Shown piece after piece: positions 46,176-56,750 of a stretch of DNA of 64,000 bases. Made by a program: the position numbers and the translations under genes. The notes beneath the pieces are model-generated. The model worked only from the letters and a program-made list of their open reading frames with translations, made no database searches and was not told the origin of the DNA. Each line of letters opens with the position of its first letter. The stretch's first letter is position 1. The stretch spans positions 22,973,981-23,037,980 of the forward strand of contig JARWKL010000008.1 of assembly GCA_029961685.1 (NCBI GenBank), given 5' to 3'. The stretch comes from Aristolochia californica (lineage: Eukaryota > Streptophyta > Magnoliopsida > Piperales > Aristolochiaceae).

Positions 46176-47117
46176 TAATTCTCTTAAAAAATTCCCATGA
46201 AGAATTGCTCCACATCACTACAACGATTCCACTCTCTCAATAAGCATTTGAGCTCCTCAATGGGAAAGAAGCAAAAATGATTCATAAAAAAAAAAAAAAT
46301 CAGCTCGCGCATCTTAAAAGGACCCATGCCCAATAAGCCTTAGGTACCTCCTCTTCTCTTTCCACTCCCAGGCCAATCCAAAACAATTTCAACCCCTCCC
46401 TTCCATTCTATATAGAGCCCCTTCTCTTCTAAGAAAACAAACTAAAAAAAATCCCAGCCAAGCCTCTTTGTCTTCTTCACAACCTTCCTCCCACAAAATC
46501 CAATCAGATACATGCACCTCGAGCATCCTCAAAAGAGACCCAAGACTCTTCCCTTTGGAGCAAGACCCCAACCCCACTGCCTCCTTCCTTAAAAACATAT
46601 GGTAAATCATCTCACAAGAGCCAACATGAAATACCCCCCATTGACAACAATCCAAAGCACCTCCAACATCGACAAATTATTGGAAGACATCTTGAAGTGG
46701 CATCAAAGTAAATACCTCTCCCACATCAAAGACATGGCGAATGAGGTAATTAAAAGGTCTTCTCATAAGTATAACACAAAGGGTGTAATTAATGAATATG
46801 ATGTATGTCTACTTAATTTTTTTCTTTTACAAAGCTTGTAAGCTAAGGGCATTGTAGTCATTGCAAACCCCATTCCACAACTGAAAAATATCTGAAATAC
46901 AAATTTTGTAACTATCAATATTATTAAGTATTTTTATCATAAAAATATGGATGAGAGTCAACTCTAGGTAAAGAATCTCCCCCTTTTTTTATGATGACAA
47001 AACCCAACATATGATAGACTAAAATAACATAACCCATACACGTTGAAGCCTCAAAACTATCAAATAATTAAATTTCAAGTTAGAATTAGCTCCTCGTGAA
47101 TTTATGGATACAAGATT
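46176..47117. other. Region without a recognised gene
   Basis: A minus-strand frame (46389-46655; CEEDKEAWLGFFLVCFLRREG) and an unrelated plus-strand frame (46599-46841) overlap. The minus frame has protein-like composition and could be a retroelement piece, but I could not assign it. There is an A tract at 46288-46300. Confidence 0.3.
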
Positions 47118-47856
47118 TGCAAATTTACTTTACGCATATTGTATTTTTTTCCCAATCTGCTCTTCATTTTCCTTTTCTTTTTTCTCTTTGCTTTTCTTCT
47201 ATTGTTCTTTTTCCTTCTTCTCCTTTTCTTTTTTTCTTTTTTTCTTTTTTCGTTTTTCCTTTTCTCTTTGTTTTTAATTCTTTCTGAATTTATGTCCTCT
47301 GTATTTTTCCCAATTTTCTATTTCTTATTTTCATTATATTTTTTCTCTTTTTTTTTTTTTTTTTGCTTTTTTGTTCTTTCCTTTCCTTTTCTTATTTATT
47401 TCCTCTGTGTTTTCCCCAATTTTATCTTCCTTATTTTTTTTTCTCTTTTCTTTTCGCTCTTTTTTCCTTTTCTTTCCTTTTTCTTTTCTTTTTAACTCTT
47501 TCATTTTTCTTCATTTTTGTCCATTTATTTTTTTGCCAATTTTCTCTTCCATATTTTTTCTCTTTTATTTTCTTCTTTTATACTTTTTCTTTCTTATTTT
47601 TTTCTATTTTATTTTTCTTTTCATTTCCTTTTTATTTTTTTCTATTTTCTTTTTCTTTTCTTTTCCTTTTTATTTTTTTCCTTTTTTCTGTTTTTCTATT
47701 TTTTCCTTTTTGGTCTTTTCGTCTTTTCTTTTCATTTTCCTTCAGTTATTTCTTTCCCTTTTTCTTTGAATTTTAATTTTTCTTTGTTTGTTCCCTCTTC
47801 TTCCTTTTTCTCTCTCTATTTCTTTTTCCTCTTTTCTTACTTCCCTCCCCCCACCT

Positions 47857-47897
<41 letters not shown>

Positions 47898-48195
47898 TTC
47901 CTTTTTCTTTCTTATCTTTTTCTTTTCATTTCTTTTTTATTTTTTCATTTTTTCATTTATTTTCTATTTTCCTTTTTATTTTTTATTTTTTATTTTCTTA
48001 TTTTTTCCTTTTTGGTCTTTTCTTCTCTTCTCTTTTCTTTTTTTTCCTTTTATTTTTCTTTCCCTTTTTCTTTCTATTTTCTTTTTCTTTTTTTGTTTTA
48101 CCTCTTCTTCCTTTTTCTTTCTTTTTCTTTTTCTTCTTTTCTTACTTCCCTCCCCCCACCTCGCATCCCCTTCCTCCCTCACTTCTCTTTTTTTG
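47118..48195. repeat. One-kilobase polypyrimidine tract with a 39-C run
   Basis: Over about 1.05 kb the plus strand is almost entirely T and C, with an unbroken run of 39 C at 47859-47897. About 300 bp is duplicated: 'tttttcctttttggtc' recurs near 47700 and 48002, and 'cttacttccctcccccc' at 47836 and 48141. Phe-rich open frames across it are products of composition. Such homopurine/homopyrimidine DNA can adopt triplex structure, and the C run can form i-motif or G-quadruplex structures. Confidence 0.95.
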
Positions 48196-48375
48196 TTCCT
48201 CTGCTCGCCCCTATCTCGAGTCGTGTGCCCATGGTAGGGTTTTCTCCCAGTCTCCCTTCCTCACGTATCCTTTCTTCTTCCTTTGCTGCCTTGCTGACAG
48301 AGACCAACGCACGAAATGTTAGATTTGCGCACGGGGGTGGGGGAGTAGGGGGAACTTCTAGAATCCACTTGTTCT

Positions 48376-48921
48376 GAGAAACCCTTAGAATGGTGGCATA
48401 AACAAAAACCATATGCCGACCTCGAACTTCTTGATCCTGAAAAAGAAATCCGAGAAAAACCTATGGTTTACACTCCTTCTGATGTTGAAGAATTCTCAAC
48501 ACAGATAAATGACTTGCTAGCTCAAGGTTTAATCCATGCAAGTTATTCTCCACATACATTTCCTGCTTTCCTGGTACGGAATCATGCAGAGATAAAAAGA
48601 GGAAAAGCTAAAATGGTCATTAACTATAAAAAGGTTAATGAAGCCACAAAAATGGATGACTACTATCTTCCTAACAAAGAAAGATTAATAGCTGCCATAA
48701 GAGGAAAACAATGGTTTTCTAAATTTGATTGCAAATCCGGGTTTTGGCAAATTCGTCTAACCGAAAGAGCTATTCCCCTTACTGCATTCAGTTGTCCTTC
48801 AGGACATTATGAGTGGCTTGTAATGTCCTTTGGGTTAAAACAAGCACCCAACATATTTCAAAGAAGAATGAATGATATCCTCAAACCATTCTTTAAATTT
48901 TGCTTAGTTTATGTTGATGAA
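48376..48921 (+). pseudogene. Endogenous pararetrovirus (Caulimoviridae) reverse transcriptase fragment
   Basis: An open frame from about 48376 holds the junction between protease and RT and the N-terminal RT palm/fingers. Key blocks are RGKAKMVINYKK (about 48598-48633), FSKFDCKSGFWQI (48718-48756), LTAFSCPSGHYEW (48778-48816) and FGLKQAP (48829-48849). The HAE...KRGKA and CPxGHYEW patterns are characteristic of plant pararetroviruses rather than gypsy elements. The fragment ends at the polymerase active site: after YVD (48910-48918) the second Asp is lost and unrelated GC-rich sequence begins. No movement protein, coat protein, RNase H or viral repeat is seen, so this is a small integrated relic, not a virus. 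Confidence 0.85.
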
Positions 48922-49679
48922 CTGGTGCGGCAGGGGGCGGAGGGGGACAGTTGGGCAGAACAAGGGATAGTGGGCCGGGCCAAGGGGTAATGGGGCCAAG
49001 GGACATAATTATATTGTTTAATTATTCATGTTAATGTAGCTTTTAATTATGATTTTTAATATTTTGATTATTAATTATGGTTTTAATTATATTTTTTTTA
49101 TATATCAAAATGTTATGGAATGTTTTCCTTGCGACAAGGAGAAAATAGCCACTTGAGGGAAGGGAATATGAAGGGACCATCGTTGGATTTTATTTTTTAG
49201 GGCAAGACAAATCACCATTTTTACTAGGTTGGATAGTCGAGGGTAGAGTATTATGACAATAGACATAATTATAACAATAACATGAACATAATGTCTCTAT
49301 GAGAAGATAATTCAATGTAAAGCCAACATAATAACATGATGTATTAAAAAAATTAGCGTAATATGACTTTTAATTTTTTGTAATATGAAACTAAAAAAGG
49401 CACAATTTGAAACTAATCATAGGAGTAATAATATGTAAATTTGTGGTAATATGAAAGCATAAATCATAAAACTGTGTATAACACATAAGATGCTCAGTCA
49501 AACTTCAGCTTTGGTAGTTGGGAACATTACAAGTCCTACGATACGAGTCTTTTGTTGTTCATAATATTATAAATTCTCAAAAATATCTAATGCTTGCATT
49601 TAAATTGTTAAATTTATGACTACCCATTCAAGAGATTGAATATTGTTAAGTTGTAGAGCCTAATTAACGTATTTCGCTG
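48922..49679. other. AT-rich region, nothing recognised
   Basis: A short GC-rich stretch (48925-49005) follows the pararetrovirus break, then AT-rich sequence without coding content or clear repeats. Confidence 0.5.
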
Positions 49680-50064
49680 AGTTGGTTCGATCCACGATAT
49701 ATTGACTATTGTTTCATTAAGGGCAGTTTGGAAATTTTACTCTTATAATGTGATTGTCCTAACTTTCTCTTTAAATTGAGGGGTGGGGAGGGTTCTTTTA
49801 GGGGGTTTTATGATCTTAATATGAGGAGCATCTCGACTTGCAGCCCAAGAGGTTAGAAACACCTGTATGTGTGCGATTTCTCTTGTAAACTATTTCATCT
49901 TTATAATGGATTACTGCAGCGATGGAAGACAGGACATACTCTCACCTTGAGGTGAACCTGTATAAATCTTGTTGTCCTTTTCCGTGCTTGCTTTTCTTTT
50001 CTTTTCTTTTGCGTTTATTATTATTACTCTCATTAGTTTGGAATTAGGGCATCTAATTCCTAAC
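49680..50064 (+). repeat. LTR-like repeat, copy 2
   Basis: Second copy of the repeat at 40081-40476, with small indels. It ends CTAATTCCTAACA, so the TG...CA-type end is better preserved here than in copy 1. No internal retroelement sequence adjoins it. Confidence 0.6.
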
Positions 50065-50659
50065 AAATATTGTACATAATTTTGAACTTTTATGTCTAAT
50101 AAATTACATAGATACTAAATATACCCATACAAATCTTGAATTATCTTGTGGAACAGTTCGATACTTGCAAATATATTTACTATTGTAAGTATTATAGTTT
50201 GAGATAGTTGTCGATGCATTCATATACATCTCCCACAAATTCCTCGAGTGTTATACTGCATACTTCACTGTCTGGTATGTATTGTGCTCTGGAAGCAGAG
50301 TGTGGTGAATACACGTCAACTAATTATACCAGTATAACATGAGTAGTGTGGGGAGATGTTGAAATTTTGATAAGTGTCTTAAATTATAATCGTACAATAT
50401 CCAACAATAGCGACAACCTGGATGGGTGAGGTGGAGTCAAGAACTCAAGAGGACAATGAAGTTGTAAGTGATTTGGGAGTCGTACTCTAGGACATATCCC
50501 ATATAAACTCAAGTGTGTTAAAGTAAAGTATTCTCTAGTATAGTAGGACGTTGTCGATTGCTGAATTATGGGTTTATATATTTTGGTGCAATGCATAAAA
50601 TGGATAAAAGTTGGATGAAAATTGTTTGCAACAGACTCTTGAACGAAGAATATAAGATA

Positions 50660-52877
50660 GGGATAGAGGTGCTTATTCGAAAGGTGTGCAGATTTTTTAT
50701 GCACACACAAGAGAGGTATTTAACAAATGCAACACTTCTTTAGACCATAAATGATTTCCCATTTTACGGATCACTTTGAGGTTGTAGTAAAAAGGGAAAG
50801 TTGGCATGTCCAACATGTATGAGTGAAACACAATTTGACACATTGAAACATGGAAAAAAGGTATGTTAATGGTCATCGACGCTTTTTACCCATGGATAAT
50901 AGGAGACAAAGAGAGAGAAAGTTCGATGGTAGATTGGAACATCAACTACCACGAGTCCCCCCACCCACCTCGAGTTTAGTTAACTAGATATAACATTGAT
51001 CAATAATTGCAAGAGCTCCCCCTATGCTTTATGGTAAAACTCACACAAATAGGAAGAGGAAACGATCTACTGATGAACTAAATTAGAAGAAGAAGAGTAT
51101 ATTTTTTTAGTTGAGTTATTGGTCGAAGTTGAGATTGAAACATAATTATATGTAAAGCATATTGAAAAAAAAACATTTGTTATAGCATTTTGGGCACACC
51201 ATTGAACATAAGTGGTAAAACAAAAAGACTTTGTGAAAGCTAGACTTGACTTGGAATATATGGGAATAAAAGGCAACTACACTTGAGAAGAGACGGTGAT
51301 TCATTTTATATGCCTAATGCATCGTATACTATAATTCAACAAGAGAAAAGAAAAATTTGTACATGGCTCTATAACATCAAGTTTTTGGTGTTGCTTCAAA
51401 TATCACATTATGTCAGGGTGGATCCCCCAAACATATCAAGCTTAAAAATTCATGATTGTCACATCATGATGCAACATTTGCATTCAATGAGGTTAAGCAG
51501 TTATCTATCATAGAGTGTAATTACTCCAGTAATTGAGTTGGGATCAAAAGCACTTAGAATTGATACATTGAAAAAATTAACATCATGATGATCTTATTAA
51601 TGTTGGAAAAAATATTCTCACCCTCATTTTTTATATAATGGTCCATTTGGCAATTCATCTACCTCAAGAAGTACTACTATGTGGTCCAATACAATATCAG
51701 TGGATGTACCCGATTGAGAGGTTCCTTCTTCAATTAGAAATATTGGTACGAAATATAACTCATCTGAAAGATTCAATTGCAAAAGCATAAGTTGAAAATG
51801 AAGTTTTGACATTTTGTTCACTGTACTAGAATGGTGTTGAGACGAAATTTAACAGGACAAATCAGAATAATAATGGCGTTGTCGATCACTAGAAGGATAA
51901 ATTTTAAGTTTTTGCATCCATCGAACAAACGAAGTTTTATGACAAGATGTAATGAGTTGTACTTAACAATTGGAATGAGATTGAACAATGCATCTTGTAA
52001 GTATTTAGTGATTTTATTTGTTAAGCTTTTAGTTATTAAACATTATCCATAAATCATTTATCATTTTTATCATACAGTAAATACAAAGAAGTTTTTCAAA
52101 AGAAGCGTATAAATAACCTGAGCCAAAGATATGAGGAAGAGTTTGTCATTTGGTTTAAATAAAAGGTTAGTTGTGTAAATCAACTATATAAGCCCACAAT
52201 CTTTAGATTAATTGAATATTTATGATGACTTCTAATTTATTACATGGCAAAACCCTAATAGCTTGTGGCCAACTTGAAATGAACAGTGATATTCTCCATC
52301 AAAATAGCGGCATAATTTTAAAGGGATACTATGAAGATAATTATCTTGATTATTATGGGATCGTCACTAATATAATCAAATTATGGTACTTGGACTAGAG
52401 TTCAATTTATGTGCTCAAATACAAGTGGTTTGATATTAGCCATGCTATTAAGACATATGAACAATTTATCAATGTTAATATATCACGGACCTGGTGCGAT
52501 GACAACCCTTTTTCCTTAGTGTTTCAATTCGAACATGTGTATTACATGGTAAACCCAAAAAATGGTGGTTCATAGAGTGTAGTTTAGAATGTGGTTATGA
52601 GAAATATGTTTGATGTACTGAGAAACAATTATCCATAATTAATGAAATGACTACTTACCAAGAGGAGTTGTCAAATGGTAATCTCTATGTTGACCAAGTG
52701 GACGATTATGTTGGAAAGTTGACAAGATCAGATGTTCCTTCAAATCGTATCAGTGTATCAGTGATTGAAGATGAAGACAACGAAGAGAATGTAGAAGAAG
52801 AAGACGAAGTTGAGGTAGAGGACATTTTCGATGAAGAACAAGATGAAGTAGGAGAAGACGAAGAAGAGGTTGATTGA
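50660..52877 (+). pseudogene. CACTA (En/Spm) TNP2-type transposase pseudogene
   Basis: Scattered plus-strand pieces in several frames match plant CACTA transposase order. TINDFPFYGSL and KLACPTCM near 50740-50820 and HRRFLPMDNRRQR near 50875-50915 belong to the transposase family. KIHDCHIMMQHL near 51450-51485 follows, then HLPQEVLLCGPIQYQWMYPIERF near 51655-51725 (DUF4218 type). DDNPFSLVFQFEHVYYM near 52498-52550 is DUF4216 type, and the acidic C-terminus is at 52780-52877. Terminal inverted repeats beginning CACTA were not found. Dozens of stops separate these parts. Confidence 0.82.
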
Positions 52878-53555
52878 GCGATGAAGATATATAATGTTCT
52901 TAGATGACAATAAATCAAAAAATATATTTTATGGGTCTAAAACATTAGTCTTTGTAACATTATTTATGTCAAACATCATTAGTATCTTTTTTTTAGGAGT
53001 AACGTTATTGATGTTATAAATATACTCCATATGGAGGTTCATCTAATATCACGCCCCCTCATCCACATAGGCTATGACCAGTCGCACTCCGTGCAACATC
53101 CGAGGAGATGGTGTTGACATTGCCACCATCTAAGATGCATGATAGTGAATTACATGGGAGGGATGATCATCTACTAGTGACACAAACTATGATAGTCAAC
53201 TAATTATCTATCCTTTACATTAAATTATATTTTTCCCATTATAATTTATGTTTCGTATATATAGGTACATCAACATCATCTCCATACACATCGGCCCCAT
53301 CTGCATCCTCATACGAGGTGATCAAGAGGCCCGAGCAAGGGCTCTAGAGTTAATGAGCGGTGTCATACCTCGATGGACGGAGCATCCCATTGGAGTTCCG
53401 AGATGCACATAGGAGGGTATTAGGACTCCACAATGCCATTTTCACTCCTCATGTACGCCATGTACTGAGGACTTATATGGAGGTGAAGGTGGAAAGATTC
53501 AAAGCCTAAATCGAATATCAGATGCTTAGGTTGATCTTAGGTTGACCTTAGGTTG
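52878..53555. other. Downstream of the CACTA transposase; possible second-ORF remnant
   Basis: Sequence from 53060 to 53510 is more GC-rich and might hold a relic of the second CACTA protein, but no motif is clear. The remainder is AT-rich. Confidence 0.3.
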
Positions 53556-54489
53556 ACTCGCTTATTGATTTTGATGATAAAAAACTTAATAGAGATGACA
53601 ATTTGCAAACTAAGTATTTCAGATATTTTATCTTCAAGAGAAAATGCATTTCAAAGTCTAAAACTTCAAAAGGAACAAGCCTACACAAGACCTCAAGCAA
53701 CATTGAAGGACATATCTTGCAGAAGTACCCATAAAGAAGAAGACATTGTGAAGACTAGAGTTTAAGTGTCATTGATGTATATCAAAACTCAGTAAAAAAT
53801 GAAAGAGAGGTTTCCTAACTCTTTTCTTTAGAGTACAATGGTATGAATAGAGTTTTAGGACACACATTGCATAGATAATTGTTTAAAAACATCATACACA
53901 TCTTCTAAAACATGTTAAGAGCACTTAGATTCAATCGTTCTCATGCTTTAAAAATCAAATTGTTTGAATTGGCATCGGAATGATTGATCAACCTTTGCCA
54001 TTGATTGAACATCTAGAAGTATGCAGGCCAAGACTACAAAGCATGATTGATCAACCATAGTTGATTGACCGATCATTTAGAACATGACTGTTTCATGCTA
54101 TAAAGCATGATCAATTGTCCTACTTGGATTGATCGATCAATACTGTCTAGGCAACTAAAATTTACATGGAAGAATCGATCATCTCACCCGATTGATCGAT
54201 CAGACAGAATATTGCCTGTTAGGGACATTAAGCATGATTGATCAAAGGAAGTTCATTGATCGATCATACTTGCATTACACAGCCAAAAGAAATTTTGATT
54301 GGTTGATCATCCCCTGGTAATGATAGATTAACTTAACTTTTCTGGACCAACAATAACTTGTTGATCGATCAGTCCATCAATCAATAAGTCACATCTTGAA
54401 AAAAATAGCCATTATGATTGATCAATCAATATTCTGATTTTTGCAATCGAGAAAAAAATGATTAGTTTGGCTTGGGGAAGTTATAAATA
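53556..54489 (+). repeat. LTR-like region rich in TGATCGATCA palindromes
   Basis: It opens with 'gattttgatgataaaaaac', a sequence typical of SIRE-type copia LTR starts. Between 53980 and 54440 TGATCGATCA-like palindromes (ATTGATCGATCAA, TTGATCGATCAG, ATTGATCAATCAA) recur roughly every 30-60 bp. Gypsy element E interrupts it at 54489, and related sequence seems to resume at 60836. No coding sequence is present. Confidence 0.55.
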
Positions 54490-55385
54490 TGTTGTGGACT
54501 CAATAGCACACCGAGTCACACAACAAAGGAGGCAACAACAACTCACTTAGTAGGATTTATTTCTTATATTACTTTGAGTAGGATTTATTTCTTATATTTT
54601 TTTAAGTAGGACTTATTTCTAATTATTGTAATAGGTAGGGTTGTAGGGGCATTATGGGAATTATTGTAACCCTAACCCTAAAACTCCATGACGTGATCTA
54701 TTTAAAGGAGAGAATGAATGAAAGAAGGCAAGCTTGAGATTTTAGAGTATCCTAGTATAAACAGGCTGAGATCACCTTTTGATCTCGAGTTAAGGGTTTA
54801 CTCCAAAAACCCAATGTATCCTTCATCCTCCATTGTCATCCATCTTCACCCATCTTCCTTCATCATCCATAGCTAGAAGAGGAGCTTCCTGCCCCTTTTT
54901 GAGCCCAAAGAGAGGGTCTTCCCTCCTTCTCAACGTCAACAACAAGCAAGGGGTCTAACCCTCTGATGAGCAGAAAAGGAGAAGTTTTTCTGGTTCTTCT
55001 ACGTGAAGGACTGGTGCACCTCCTTCCTTCCAGCTTGAAGTCACCATGGAAACAGAGAAGAAACCTTCCCAACGTGAGCCAAGGGCTACCCCTAAGCTAG
55101 GACCTCAACCCTAGCACGAGCAACAACAAAGTTAGGGGTAAAACCCTGATTGTCGTGAACCAGAAAAGGTATTCTTTAATCAGATCTTTCCACATTGATA
55201 TATCTTCCATCATATCTATATCTCTTGCACTATATTGGGTTATCAAAGGATTGACTGATCACGTGAGGAAGATCAATCAAAGAAGGGATCTTTAATCCTC
55301 CTTACCGAGTCCAGCAACTCAGTACCAGTGCTGGATTCACAAATCCCATGCCGTGTTACTCAATCCATGACCCGGGACCGTAACA
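54490..55385 (+). repeat. 5' LTR of gypsy element E
   Basis: It is 896 bp, starting TGTTGTGGACTC and ending ACCGTAACA. It contains the telomere-like 'aaccctaaccctaaaa' near 54668 and 'ctatttaaaggagag' as a possible TATA region near 54700. A long pyrimidine-rich and CATC-rich stretch follows. Confidence 0.92.
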
Positions 55386-55388
55386 ACG

Positions 55389-55400
55389 TGGTGTCAGAGC
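55389..55400 (+). other. Primer-binding site of gypsy element E
   Basis: TGGTGTCAGAGC lies three bases after the LTR and differs by one base from the initiator-Met PBS. Confidence 0.8.
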
Positions 55401-55408
55401 AGGGTAAC

Positions 55409-55985
55409 ATGGGGGATACTTTCAGCAATGAAGAAATTCAAACCAGAATGCAAAAGATGGAAGATAGCCTTAAATCGGCACAACCATTGCTGGGGAGAGT
55501 TTGTGGGATGGAAATAGAGTTGAAACAAAATAGAGAAGAGATGCAGCAATTCAGAGAGGAGGTACATCACATGTTTGCTGAGATTCAGCAAAGGTTGGAG
55601 ACGAGGGCAGAGATGCAACCCAGACCAGATACGAGGGAGGGGATCCTAACCCATAACAGGAGAGGGGAGCAGTGGCCTGGGCGCACTGCTATACAAGGAC
55701 CACAACATGGAGGCACCATACCAAGGTACACAAAGTTAGAATTTCCTACTTTTAATGGCTCAGTGGATCCCTTAATTTGGTTGCATAGGTGTGATTTTTT
55801 TTTTTAAATCAAGGAACTGCTGAATGGGATAAGGTGCAACTAGCATCTTTCCATATGATAGATGAAGAAGCCCTATTATGGGTTAGCCAGGTGGAAAAAG
55901 AGAGACCAGGGCTGGATTGGGGTGAATTTAAAAATCTATGCACCATCAGATTTGGCCCTCCCACCAATAGCAACCCCTGTAGGAA

Positions 55986-56018
<33 letters not shown>

Positions 56019-56750
56019 CGTGGGGGGGGGGCGTGTCGACCAACAGGTCTCCCTATTCACAACGGGTCTCAATGAGTATTTATGGCTAGAGGTGGAACTC
56101 CTTGAGCTTACGGATTTAGCTCAAGCAATGAATATGGCCCGGGCAATGGAACAACGACAACGGTTGCAGCAACGTAAGCCGAGCTAGTCGGGTGAGAGGA
56201 ACATTCCCTCCACTTGGCAAGGGCGTTGCTATACTTCGTCGCAGGTAACATCTCCAGCAGTACCTCTCTCCAGACACAATCCGACTACGACTCTGGTAGC
56301 CGATCGTGTTGGTGAGAGGGTACGGGTCGACCAACAGGTCTCCCTATTCACAACGGGTCTCAATGAGTATTTATGGCTAGAGGTGGAACTCCTTGAGCTT
56401 ACGGATTTAGCTCGAGCAATGAATATGGCCCGGGCACTGGAACAACGACAACGGTTGCAGCAACGTAAGCCGAGCTGGTCGGGTGAGAGGAACACTCCCT
56501 CCACTTGGCAAGGGCGTTGCTATACTTCGTCGCAGGTAACATCTCCAGCAGTACCTCTCTCCAGACACAATCCGACTACGACTCGGTAGCCGATCCCCGC
56601 CCTAGTAATTCCCCATTGCACTTTATCAAAATATTAACAAGTGCGGAGATGGCAGAACGGCGGTCCAAAAATTTTTGCTACAACTGCGATGAGCAGTATT
56701 GGGTGGGGCACCAATGTAAAAGATTGTTTTGGCTCGAGACGACGGATTTA
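55409..56750 (+). pseudogene. Ty3/gypsy gag (element E), with internal duplication and G run
   Basis: Gag starts at ATG 55409 (MGDTFSNEE). The N-terminal part is rich in Glu, Gln and Arg and likely coiled-coil (to about 55600). KLEFPTFNG and DPLIWL (55735-55790) mark capsid. A T run near 55797-55805 shifts the frame. A run of 33 G (55986-56018) sits where a linker should be. A 291-bp segment (56035-56325) is repeated at 56326-56596. The zinc knuckle reads CYNCDEQYWVGHQC near 56679-56720. The duplication length is a multiple of three, but the first copy contains a TAG. Confidence 0.85.

Noticed and set aside
47139..48377. Several long open frames (130-290 codons) rich in Phe, Leu and Ser
   Set aside because: They lie in a nearly pure T/C tract, where stop codons are rare for compositional reasons. 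All three frames are open and none has a domain.
48376..48990. Intact or functional pararetrovirus
   Set aside because: Only part of RT is present, it breaks at the active site, and no other viral gene or repeat is found nearby.
52647..52877. Small acidic protein as an independent gene
   Set aside because: The acidic tail lies directly downstream of the DUF4216-type region and is better explained as the end of the CACTA transposase pseudogene.
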